Shown: piece after piece, positions 46,757-57,268 of the stretch | Layout: the number at the start of each line of letters is the position of its first letter | Numbering within the stretch: position 1 is the stretch's first letter | NCBI GenBank assembly: GCA_006384855.1 | Contig: VCJN01000945.1 | Location: forward strand, 248,001-312,000 | Reading direction: 5' to 3' | Source of the DNA: Tetraselmis striata | Taxonomy: Eukaryota > Chlorophyta > Chlorodendrophyceae > Chlorodendrales > Chlorodendraceae | DNA: 64,000 nt | Position numbers and translations under genes: made by a program | Notes under the pieces: generated by a model | Told to the model about the DNA's origin: nothing | Database searches by the model: none | What the model saw: the letters and a program-made list of their open reading frames with translations, nothing else

Positions 46757-48701
46757 TCACAGTGTAACTGGGTGTACCTGTACGCGACCACGCCCGCTAC
46801 TCCGACAATGCCCACAACCAGCACCTTGGCCACAACCTTCCGCACAAAGCGCATAGGCCGGGCGTTTGTTGAGCATCTCAACACGCCACTTCTCAAACCT
46901 GCGTTCAAAGCCAATCCAGATACATAAATGACATAGATTGCGCTGGAGGCCATGCCACTGGTGAGAGGCACTCAGGCGCAGTACCTGGCGCGCTTGGTCG
47001 CTGCAATCTCCTCTGACGCCTCTTGGAACAGCAATGACCTCAGGTTCAGGAGGTCACTGTGGTCAGGATTGAATGCCTCGCTCATGCCCCACTTGTACTG
47101 TCGCTCCGGCCAGTACAGAGGCGGATCCTGAGAAACCACAGGCGCATGTTCAGCCCCCGGAATGAGTGGATGGTGCCTCCGAGGTACTGCACCAAGTACA
47201 CCGGGACGACCTAGTACCTGTTTCGCCTTCTCCATGTTGACGTCATTTGACGCCACCACAAGAAACGGAGGCATCATGTACATCCCGTTGTTCATCTGAA
47301 CTCCCGCACGCTGAAGGGTCTCGTCCTCAAACGTGAACACATTCACCGGCCCTGTTGCAATCGTCCCATCCATGGAATGAGGAGTCATTGCCACAGTAAA
47401 TCGCAGCCACTGCTTGAGATATGGTGCAGGGAAGCTACAGGAATGCCCCACACCGGATGCAACAAGGCAAGGCGAATGGCTGCATACCCTTCAAACCAAC
47501 AAGAGTCGGGTTCATGAGGCGGTTGAAGACGTTGTGGCGATGTACTGCGGCTTCCCGAATAGTCATGGTATCTGCTTTCGTGATGACCGGCACGATTGGG
47601 ACCACTTTCCCGAGCTCGTGCATGTAGCGGACATCCACGTTCCGCAGACGATGAGGGGGGAGACAGAAAATGCACAAATCGACGCGAGGGTCTTCCACCT
47701 GCCACGTATGCACACTTGCAGGATTAGATCATCGCCGGGTTCCGACCGTTTGCAGCACTGGTTGAGTTGCGGAAATCAGGCTACACACCGCAGACATGTC
47801 GACTCCACGCTTCCGATCCTGCTCAATATTCAGCCACTTCATATTGCACTTCTCAACGAAGTTCTGGAGGTCATGTCACACATTCGAGGGCTTCAGATCA
47901 TGTACAACTAGGATGAGAATGCAGACAGTTTGAGAGGGCAGGAGGCATACATGGGATACATGTGAAGGCGGGGATGTAGTTGCAAGCTGGGGGGGGGGGG
48001 GGGGGGGGCGTACTGTCATTTTAGTAATGTTGTTCATGATGTTGAGGTCGTCCCCATACCCTGGAGTGTCCTGCACCCTGCAAATCAATGGATTCCAGTG
48101 AGTGGCGCGCACTGTGCCTGGCAAATACACCCCTGCAGAGATTGCAGGCTAGGCGCATAGGTACCTGTACACCCAGGTGACTCGGTCAGCCTCATCCTCC
48201 CAGATGAGCGTGGAGCACAATGACTCGGGGTTCTTGACAAAATCGTCCACACTTGTCTCCGAGCCATCATGCAGCTGCAGCTTCTCACCAGGCCCTGAGT
48301 GTCACACAGTGTCAGGATTCTGCCAACGATGTACGGATCGATGGATTGCGAGTGGGCAAACAGTGCGGGGCAAGTGCGCCGAGTACGTGCCCGGCGCGAG
48401 TACCTGACAGCAGAGTGCGAATCAGCGTGGTTTTTCCCCAGACCGGAATCGCCGACGACAAGAATCTTAACATAGCGCTTGGTCCACAGCTTGGTAGGCC
48501 TAGGTCTCTGAACAATTCAAGTTGTGCCAGGGTTGCGCGCATGGACATGGAACTGTCAGACTTGTTGCAATTGGACAGACATAATGAGTCTTGTCATATA
48601 TCAGGGCGCCGCCGAGCATTGGCACCACCACAATGCCCCAGTACATGCGCGTGGCGAGAACTAACCTGAGGCCCGAGAAGCGCCGACTGCTGTGTGGCCA
48701 T
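46757..48701 (-). CDS. septin GTPase
   Basis: Nine exons on the minus strand: 48666-48701, 48404-48507, 48165-48294, 48014-48077, 47789-47863, 47488-47698, 47218-47351, 46985-47127, 46757-46898. The product is about 345 residues. GTPase motifs: G1 GDSGLGKTT, G3 DTPGYGDD, G4 TKAD, and the septin-specific stretch YWPERQYKWGMSE near the end of the domain. Septins form membrane-associated filaments in division and morphogenesis; they are found in green algae and not in land plants. Exon 2 has five A's in the P-loop lysine region where four are needed. All other phases agree only if one base is removed, so a sequencing error is more likely than decay. In the last exon the phased frame ends Cys-rich (CAEGCGQGAGCGHC), while the neighbouring frame encodes KVLVVGIVGVAGVVAY, a good membrane helix. 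Which tail is real is open. Confidence 0.88.
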
Positions 48702-49800
48702 GTCAACTGTTGCACAGGAGATACTGCCCCGTCAGCGAGTACAAGCAGCCATTCAGGTCAAAGCGTATTCACAGGATCTTTGCCATGCACATCCTCGCAT
48801 AGCTTGCACATATCAAAAGGGTACATGTACCTTTGGGAGCAGTCAGCGCTGAGTCCTTGATATCGGTCTTGGAAGTGTCGTTCACCACAGGGAGACTGGC
48901 AGCGTCTCCCTGGCCCTCGCTGCTGGGGCCATACAACGCGGAGCCCCAGTGTCAGCCCGTGTTTTGGGTCCCATCGCACTGACGCTGCCTGTCCGCACCC
49001 CCCCCCCCCCCCCCTCTCCCACAACACTCCCGGCCCTCCTGGCCTTCATGGTCTCCCAGGTGGGCAGGTGGCGGCCGTCAGCACGAGAACGGTGAAAGCT
49101 CAAAAGCGAGAGGGACGGGGGCCGATACTACTTCGCCACCAGCTGGATGGGATATCGAAGCTAGCACAACCAACTTGTTGGCCAGCTGTATGTTCGTTCG
49201 CGCACAGTGCCCGGCCACGTTTTAGACATACGAGTAGAAGCGTCGGCAGCCGCAACGGGCTCCCCGACCTAAACAACCGACCGCTGGCGAACGCGACGGA
49301 GGATTGTGCTACGGCACGACCTCATCATAACGGCGGACCCCCGCACACGAGTGCGTGAATCGTCTACACAAGATGGGTGTAAACAGGCAGCCGCTTCACG
49401 CAGCAGGACCAAAAGACGCTGGGGTAACCACGCCAACGGCAGCAGCCCGAACCGCCGTGCCAATCGGACGAGAGTTAAACTAAGGGCTGATGTAGAGTGG
49501 CGGCTACGCGCAACACTGAATCCGCTGACGGCGATTGACTACCTGGCAGGGTACAGCTTCATAGCCAGCAGGAGCAAGGCTTTGCACGTTGCGGCCCGAC
49601 TACGGAGCGCCGAGCTGCGCAACGACTGAGTGGGTGATCAGGTACACGGATTGGGACCGAGGGGACAGCACGGTAGGTTTTCAAGCTTGATCTGAGCGCC
49701 GCTGCGACCAGCAGTCTCTACCTGTAGTTGTCAGGAGGCGCGCGCGAACGCCTTAACGGTAGTATCGATACAGCACCGCCACCGTACCAGTAGCGACCTA
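48702..49800. other. spacer with C-run and one unassigned frame
   Basis: A C-run lies at about 48995-49014. A + frame at 49306-49629 contains LNPLTAIDYLAGYSFIASRS but no motif I can place. It precedes a DIRS terminal fragment and could belong to a mobile element. Confidence 0.3.
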
Positions 49801-50172
49801 CCTACCTGTACCTAGCGGTTTTATGTTCTTGGTTTTATTTTTTGACGTTTCAAAGTTGAGTCTGGTTTTGCCAAAACAAGTTGCGCAGGTTTTACACAAA
49901 CAAGAGCCGAAAATGACGGGAAGGTTAGGTAGTGAAAGCGTGGAGGGAGAACGGAGTCAGAGGGGGCGCTGCGTGTAACGCAGCGAAATTGTAAGATGGC
50001 AGACTCAGCTATTTTGGCTGCTTTTATGTCTACTCGTGCTACACCCAAGGGGGGCGCAACGACAGGTGCCTAGTAACCCGTACCACTGAGCACTAGTGAG
50101 AAGCACCGTAGCCGAATAAGTGGTTAGGCAAATAAGGAGGAAACCCCATAATCAAGTTTAGAACATTTCAAA
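49800..50172 (-). mobile_element. DIRS-like terminal fragment, diverged
   Basis: It resembles 720-1004 in the same orientation: GCAGCGAAATTGTAAGATGG, CTGCTTTTATGTCTACTCGT and GGAAACCCCATAATCAAGTT match the young copies with many substitutions. It is an old remnant of the same or a sister family. Confidence 0.6.
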
Positions 50173-50945
50173 ATTGAGTATGATTTTGCCAGTGATGAGC
50201 GAACGTAGAGAGCGATAGATTGACGGAGAAGGGTAGCGCCAGGTCATGACGGGAGCACCGGGAAGGCCACCGCTGCGGAGTCTTGTTGGACTTGGAAGTG
50301 ACGGAGGGGCGCGATGTGACCGAAGGAGAACCACGCGCCATGCGAATGCTAGGCGAAATAAGGAAGGACGTTGGGGTCGATGTAGTCCAGAACGAAGTCG
50401 GAGTTAGTGGCCCAGCCGCCTTAGAAGCGCGAATGTGTGACAGTGGAGTTCCGATGGCGTTAGCGGCAGATGCTGCTCCCTTCCGGGAGCTGTGTGAGCT
50501 CCATGAGTGCCGGCGCGGGGGGAGGGGGCGGGGGGGGGGGGGGGGGGCAGCACGGACAAGACGAGTGGCCCTAGAGAGCCAGTCCGACATTGTGGCGGCA
50601 GTCCAAGACTTGGAATGCTCGCTCGGGGTGACCGCCCATAAGTTTGTTTCGGCCAAGGCGACAGGGGCCAAGGGGCAGATTGTACGTGCGTGCTGGTCGA
50701 TGGAGATTGTAAGTGGTGCAGGAGACGCGCAATGCGGGGTGCTCCAACACTGGAAGAAGCAATACGCACAGGTCGTCGGGGCCGCTCCCACCGACGCGGC
50801 CCTTCTCGTGGTACATCTGCAGGGTAATGTTGTAGTGGTCGGCATGCACGTCCCGCACTCGGCAGGACACGCCAGTAAGTCCCATGGCAAAGAACATAAA
50901 GTTGACAACCGAGGCCCCGAGGGCTCGGAAGTCGTACTGGTGTGA
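50168..50945. other. region open on both strands, coding strand unclear
   Basis: Long frames exist on + 50283-50945 and - 50168-50908, interrupted only by a G-run at 50530-50547. The minus frame at 50571-50897 (contains GLTGVSCRVRDVHADHYNIT and GGHPERAFQVLDCRH) reads most like protein. No family was recognised. It lies between a DIRS fragment and a LINE tail, so an element gene is possible. Confidence 0.3.
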
Positions 50946-51768
50946 TTTACAAAAAGGGCAGTTCCCCAGAATTAGAAAATCAACACAGCGAGCCGCCTAA
51001 AAGCGGCCCGCATCCCGTACGTATCACCGGTGTGAATTACAAAAAAGGTAGTTCCCCATAATTAGAAAATCAACACAGCAAGCCGCCTAAAAGCGGCCCG
51101 CATCCCGCATAAAGCGGGATGGATGAGTGATGCGCACACGGTTCAGAGTCCGGGCCACGCGTGCACGTGTGTGTGTGGGTGATCCTCGGACGTGCTGTGC
51201 AGCTTCAACAACGGGATGGCAGACGAAGTTGCGCCGTCTGAGGAGGCAGCGAGCGCGCTCTCGAGCGGCCACCAAGCTCAGGACCCCGAGGAAATCTCTT
51301 GCAAGGCCTCCTGGTGAGCCCGGGTGGTGCACCGAGTGCCCCGCGATGAGAGGGCACCCCGATCCGCAGCCAAGCATGCGATACCACGCACTGTGCGGCG
51401 CGCCCCCTTGCTCACCTCACCCACTGTGCCGATCGCGCGAAGACCATGCCCGTGTACTCCGACATGTCCAGGATGTCTCGACGAGGATCCTTCTGTCCGG
51501 GTTCCTTGTTGTGCCCCGCTGCATCCCGCGCAGCCAACCCCCGTTGTATGTCGCCCAACAGGGAGCGCTCAAACCGATCCACAGTCATGGCCCGGGGCAC
51601 TGCAGTGTACTTGACCCCGTACCGCAGAGTCGGAAGTCGTACTACTGGTACGCTAGCCTCCCAGACTGTCTCGTAATTATACTGTAATGGCCATAATCGC
51701 GGAATGGGCTTGTAATCGCGGTATATTCCGTGTAATCGCCACTTTTCTGCTAGGCTCGGTAGTCGCAA
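50944..51768 (-). mobile_element. LINE 3' fragment, second copy, with duplicated tail
   Basis: On the minus strand it encodes FERSLLGDIQRGLAARD and SEYTGMVFA, matching the end of the LINE at 6240-8038. The DNA at 51086-51210 matches 6262-6390 closely, including the CCCGCAT...GCGGGATG hairpin. A ~90-bp tail unit (ATTACAAAAAAGG...AAGCGGCCCGCATCCCG) is present twice in tandem at about 50943-51020 and 51030-51108. Tail duplications are known for LINE 3' ends. Confidence 0.55.
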
Positions 51769-52089
51769 TGAAGTGCCCGGCTCGCCTGCATTCCGTAATT
51801 GCTACCAATAGCATGTTTTTCGATCCCCATAGTACATTGGGCCCACATCGCGCCTCGCGTGGTTACCCGTAATCCTTGGGACTTCCGCCACGCTGTACTT
51901 TAACGCCTCACAATAAGCTCCGTGACGACTCGCAACGGCCACTGTACTACCATGCATCGCGGCACCATCGCCGGAGCGCCAGTGACTACCGACCCCCGCC
52001 GCTGCGAGCCGCCGGCGCCGAGCGAGTAGTGGTGTGCCATGGGGCGTCGCAACTCCAAGCGCCGTATTCCTGAGGGCAAGGAAGGCTGG

Positions 52090-53234
52090 ACGCCTACGGA
52101 GGGGAGGTAGAGGTGACCAAGAAAATGCGCTGCTGCGCGTGTGGCGCCTGCTTCACGAAGACTATGTTCTACGACAAGCACAGCTGGGCGTGCGCCCAAC
52201 CGCCCCCGTCCACCGCCATTCCTGTCGCAGCCGGTGGTGATGGCGTCTTGCGGTAGCAGCTGCACTGTACAGCCGTCGCCCCGCTGCTCCGTCCGGACCC
52301 GGTCAGACCGAAACACGGGGCGAGCCGCCGGGCGCATCGATACCGCCGCCGCCGTCATCGCCCCCGCCGCCTCTCCGCCGCTCTCGTCTCCCCGAAATGA
52401 ATCAGCGAGCCTCGCAGCCAGCGGCGGGGAGGGGCGTTCATTGTCGTCTGATGGTGGCCGGGGAGCAAGCATGGCAGCGCATGAGATGATTGCCGAACTT
52501 CACGTGGGCATTGTCATAACCAAGACGTTCGGGACGCGGGGGAGCTTTCTCGGCCATGTAGTCTCCTACCCCCCTCCCCATGTTGCCCTTGCTCCCTGAT
52601 GTCCCGTTACACCTGCCATAGGCCCACCGCCGACCCGTGAGGGCCACCCGTGTGTATCATCCAACACCCGGGTCGTCGGCTGGAGATGGGATAACGAGGA
52701 CGCATACCCGGCTGATACGGAGCTGGTGATGAAGGTGATTTCCGACGACGGCGACTCGGAAGAGCTAGCTGAGTCGAAGATACAACTTACCTCTATACTT
52801 GACGATTGAGTAGCTGAGCGATTTCACTCGCAGGTTGCCTCAAGGCGCCATTAACGCCCTACCGGTGGTGCGCCCCTTGCGCACCCACCGACGGTGCATA
52901 GTTATTGGCTTATTAGGGGTGAGGGTCTCGCACTGGCCACGTGTAAACGATGATTTGATATGCTTCATCCTTATTACACGCGCATTCGTTTAGATGCTTG
53001 CGTGCTTGCACTTGACAGGAGCTACGCGAACTTCTCGACGCCGATAGCGACGCCGAAGGCATTGTCGCGGGGTTAGTGGAAGGCAACCCCCGTGACGAAA
53101 GCCGCAGCGACATCGGCGGAGAAGGAGACGATGTTGTGCGGTATGACTTCGTTTCAGTACCGGGACCTCAGCCGCCGTACAGCAAGGCGCCTAAGCCGCC
53201 CCCGCCAACTGGGCGGCCTGCGCAGAGGCGCTGA
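52090..53234 (+). CDS. candidate multi-exon gene with small zinc-finger-like motif and acidic tail
   Basis: Three protein-like stretches follow each other. The first ends at a GTGGTG donor at 52233 and contains LDAYGGEVEVTKKMRCCACG, then ACFTKTMFYDKHSWAC, which places Cys and His as C-x2-C...H-x3-C. The second starts at 52622 after CCATAG, in matching phase, and reads GWRWDNEDAYPADTELVMKV then an acidic part to TGA at 52807-52809. The third, 53019-53234, starts after TTGACAG, reads ELRELLDADSDAEGIVAGLV and YDFVSVPGPQPPYSKAPKPP, and ends at TGA. Whether parts two and three belong together is unsure, and the 5' end was not found. It may be a host gene or an element gene. Confidence 0.35.
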
Positions 53235-54850
53235 ACAAGTGTTGTCAAGGAACGGGCACACTCGAGGTGGCATGGAAGCGCGCATGTGAAATAGGGCTCG
53301 ACCCCCCTAACATCTAGTGAACCCCCCCCCCCCCCCTCCCCCCCTCCCCCCCCGGCCCCGTGCCCCCCCTCTACCCCTCATTTAGTCAGAATCTGAACTC
53401 AGGTCATAGATCATAATCTTAACCCAACTTGTTGATTCCGGGTATATACGCAACTTTCTACTACCATATGAACCGCCTACTGCGTGCCCTGCTGCGCGTT
53501 GTTTACATACCCTGCTGCGTGTTGGCGGCCCGCTGCCCCGGCCGCACGGCGCATTGGCGCCCCGCTGCCCCCGGCCGCGGCGCGTTGGCGCCATCTTCCC
53601 CGGTCGCGGCGCGTTGGCGCCCCGCTGCCCCCGGCCGCGGCGCGTTGGCGCCCCGCTGCCCCGGCCGCGCTAGCAAAGGAAATGCGGCTGTGAAATCGAC
53701 GGACATGAGTCGATTTACCTCTTATCTGCGGTCGAAAATAATTTGTTATGATCGTTGATTATGATTAATGAGGTTGTTGGCTGCACTACCCCCGCAGGTA
53801 CAACATGTATCACTAGTGCAAGATAGGGGAGGGGACATCATTCCTGGCCACGTCTGTATCGTACACCAGGACGGAAGGATGGAAGCGCAACTTCTGGATT
53901 AAGGCAGCTCCCCCCCCTCCACGCCCGACTTCAAACTGCGCACACACACGTGCACGTTGTGCATAAGAAGCCCGAAACATGCATGTGGTGTTCAGGCACA
54001 ATACATGGGACGAGCAATGGGTGCCAACTTATGAATATGGCAAGTATGCCGTACTGCACATTGGGGAGAAACTGTGATGCTTCTATGCTGATCCGGACAT
54101 AGTGACAGACCAACACCTATCCAAGTTTGACATGTTCTCACATGATGTGGGGCAGTATGCGTGGTGCACATATAATACAATGACCCTGCACTACTAGCTG
54201 AATTTCCGATTGAGTTTTGTAAATGCAATCGATCAAAGTTCTGCTGCCTAGCAATTCCGCCCAGCGGCCCGGCGCCGCTGATGCCCACCGCCCAAATAAA
54301 CCTAGCCCCCTTGCTTGGCAACTTGAGTCGACGGCGTTTTTAAAACAGCCCCTTAAGGGAGTCTGCTAGGTACGAGGGACTGCAAGGGGAGGTGACATCG
54401 TTGGGATAGTCATAGGGGTAAGGCTTGCCAAACTGGTACACAATGCGAAAGTTACATCACTTCTGCGTGCTGCTACTTGCTACTTTACTGGCTACAGTCA
54501 TGCAACTATGCCTCATCTAAACCTTTAAGCACTTTGGCTGATGGCCCGACTATGCCTTATCTGTCCGCAGTCCATTCTCCCAAGGGGGGATGGAGCTTCT
54601 CCTTGGCTGGTCTCACTGCAAAATTTCAGAACTCGTTCAGCATAGAACAAGATCTTGGATGCCGGTATTTATCTGCCCATTGCATGATGGGAGTCAGTAC
54701 GGAGGCCGCTGGCCCGGTGGCCTCGTCCACGCCTCATGGCATGTTTGGGTACGACAGGAAGGCTGCCCTGAGTGTTGCATCTGTAATTGTTGGGTGCGGA
54801 TAATCGGGGACGATGCCACCAGCCACGTGGGTTTCCCAATTCTTGGCAGT
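53235..54850. other. spacer, C-rich patch and minisatellite
   Basis: A C-rich patch lies at 53322-53370. Frames at + 54477-54803 and - 53931-54321 show no motif. Confidence 0.35.
53522..53682. repeat. GC-rich minisatellite, ~31-bp unit
   Basis: About five tandem copies of GCGCGTTGGCGCCCCGCTGC plus CCCGGCCGCG are present, with small differences. Confidence 0.85.
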
Positions 54851-55066
54851 CTATTTCAGTATGCGCACATTGGTCGCCGTGTCAGGAGGATGGTTCATGT
54901 ACAACCTGTACATGGAGTAGCGGGAAAGTATGGCCGTAGCCGCGAGCGCCATTGCCGTAAACAACTTGAACTGGTCGACCATAGCTTCCCGCAGCTTCGG
55001 TTTTCCTAGTGGGTCCTTCTCGATGCACACTTCCACACACCGGTTCGCGTAGGTACTCGTTTCTTA
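54848..55066 (-). CDS. terminal exon of a small membrane protein, unidentified
   Basis: The minus frame reads TYANRCVEVCIEKDPLGKPK, then KLFTAMALAATAILSRYSMY, a likely membrane helix, and ends PPDTATNVRILK at the TAG near 54848-54850. It is open for about 65 codons and has natural-looking composition. No acceptor or upstream exon was fixed, and the family is unknown. Confidence 0.35.
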
Positions 55067-56325
55067 AGACCGTAAACGGGTCTCAAATCCGAGATGTGTA
55101 GCTGGCAACGCTTTTTGGCTACGTGGCACGCGCTACGTGCGTAATAATAGCACGTGACCGCTCGCGCTCCTCCCCCATCATCCCGCCGCCAGCCCCAACC
55201 CTGCCCATGACACACAAAACGAGGCACCTGAATGCCACCATATGCCTACCTCAGCGCGTTGCTACCGCGGTATGCGCGTGATGGTGCCGGCCGGTGTGTT
55301 CGATTGGCATCGGTGGGGTGGGAGGGATGGGTTGGCGAGACGGGTTGTCACGTGGGCTCTGAGTTTTCATCAAATGACGTTATATTTGACTGCATCAACC
55401 GGATACTAATCACTATTCGCACTCGTTTCGGTAGTTGCATCTCAGGATTGTGACCCCGCTATACACAGCTTAAACCCCGGGAGGATTTCATTTAGCGAGT
55501 ACCCGGGGAACCGGTGTGCATGGCGCGGTACAGCGAATCCCGCGCTGCAGCGAGCCATGTACCGTCGACTTCGCTATTAAACATGTCTCCATCAGAAACC
55601 CGGGTATAATCGTCCGGCGCGTCGAAGATGACGAATCTCCAGCTCGGGAGAGCCTCTGCCCCAACGGTGTTGATGCCCGGCCATGTCTGTTCTTTGTCGA
55701 GAGAGGTATACGTGTTGGTGTCGCTCCTGCGGGTTGTAAATCACCCAGGCTCGATATGGATGCACACCCTCACGACCAATTGCCGGTGGAGATAACGGCT
55801 GAACTTCCTATCTTGCGCTGGGGGCAGCTGGTTGACCATACTAAACGAGGCGAGGAACCGTGGATGGTGGGTAACGCTGGGCGATGATGCCGGCGTTGGA
55901 TAGGTGCCTCTTGAGTACCTGGATTTGGGTTCGATACTGGTAGCTGGGAGAGGCCGACAATTTTGCTGCACCGTGTGGCAACCGGCCTCTTGCGGCACTA
56001 CAAGCCGTTTGGCAGCCCCGTCGCATAGTAGGGATAGCCTGTCGCTTGTCTCATTACTGTTTAGGCTTGTAGTGCATACGCGTACCGTCGAATTACAAGC
56101 TCATTACGGGACCCTTTCTTGTTTAGGGGTAATTTCGAGCGAAGTACGAGCTTGGAGCACGTCTGTGTCAAATGAGGACACATATGTCCTCATTTACATG
56201 CTAAATACGGTCGCCATACGGGATATGGCTCAGGCTTGAACACAATTTCGCGGATATTACGCTATGAATACGCAGCAAGCCGGGTACTCGCACTACATTA
56301 CTGCTACGAATTGCGCTATATAATA
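55067..56325. other. spacer with one unassigned frame
   Basis: The + frame at 55516-55887 (about 123 codons, contains PNGVDARPCLFFVERGIRVG) reads like protein but has no motif I know. The rest is unremarkable. Confidence 0.3.
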
Positions 56326-57235
56326 CAGTGACACTACCCCTATGGCCATATAGACCTATAGTGAACCTGCCCCTATAGTAGACCGGGGGGGAGGGGGGGG
56401 GGGGGGGGGGAGGGGGGGGGGGGGGACGCTTAACACCGTGTAAGCTACCCCTATAGTAGTGAACAATTGCTATAGTGAACCTACCCCTATGTTAAACGGG
56501 GGAGGGGGGGGGGGGGTTCCCCCCCGAATGGGGGTCCCTACCTCTATAGTGAACCACCAGTACTTGACAGTATAAAGAGCTACGGCTGCGGTTATGGGCT
56601 TATGGCGTGCGCGGCGGCTCTAAGTGTAAAGAACTGTACTGTACTGTAACAACGTTGGCGGCACATATTCGCTGCATGCACAGTCGGTGCTGCCACCATA
56701 ACAACGCAACCCTCGCCACCATGGCGAAATCCGCTCAGCGCTGCTGCTATGGCATGCACGACGTAGTTGCCGCCAGAGGAGAGCCCGGCGGGCCAGAGCT
56801 GAAAGAGTGTGGTGTAGCGGGTTGTACCACACTGCTGCACCACGTGTGGCGTCGTGTGCCAGGCGGGGGAATACGAGCGAGGCCAATTTTCCCGTCGAAG
56901 TACAGTGATGTGCTAATGGGTAGAAAGGGTGCAACCCACGGATGACAACCCCCATCCCTCTCCGGGTTGGGGTGCTGTTTGATGTAACACAGGAAAGGGT
57001 TCCCAATGTGTTTTAAGGGCAGTCGCTTGCCCCAGCACCACAAGGATATCCGCATGTCCTACCTTCACAATGAAAATCCTACCCCTATAGTGAACATTTC
57101 ACTGTAGAGGTAGGCTATCAAAAAGTTACAGTGAATAACTCCTTAGTGAACCTACCCCTATAGTGAACAAAGGGGGGGGCGGGGGCGGGGGGGGGGGGGG
57201 GGGGAGCGTATATTCACTATAGGGTAGTGTCACTG
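56326..57235. mobile_element. TA-flanked element with CAGTGACACTACCC inverted ends
   Basis: The 910-bp unit begins CAGTGACACTACCCCTAT and ends with the inverse ATAGGGTAGTGTCACTG, with TA on each side (56324-56325 and 57236-57237). Ends starting CAGT with a TA target fit Tc1/mariner-type non-autonomous elements. Near both ends CCTATAGTGAAC-type motifs are repeated in both orientations, next to long G-runs (56386-56425 and 57173-57204). No transposase was seen. Confidence 0.6.
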
Positions 57236-57268
57236 TATACAGTTATATACTATATTATTAACATACTA

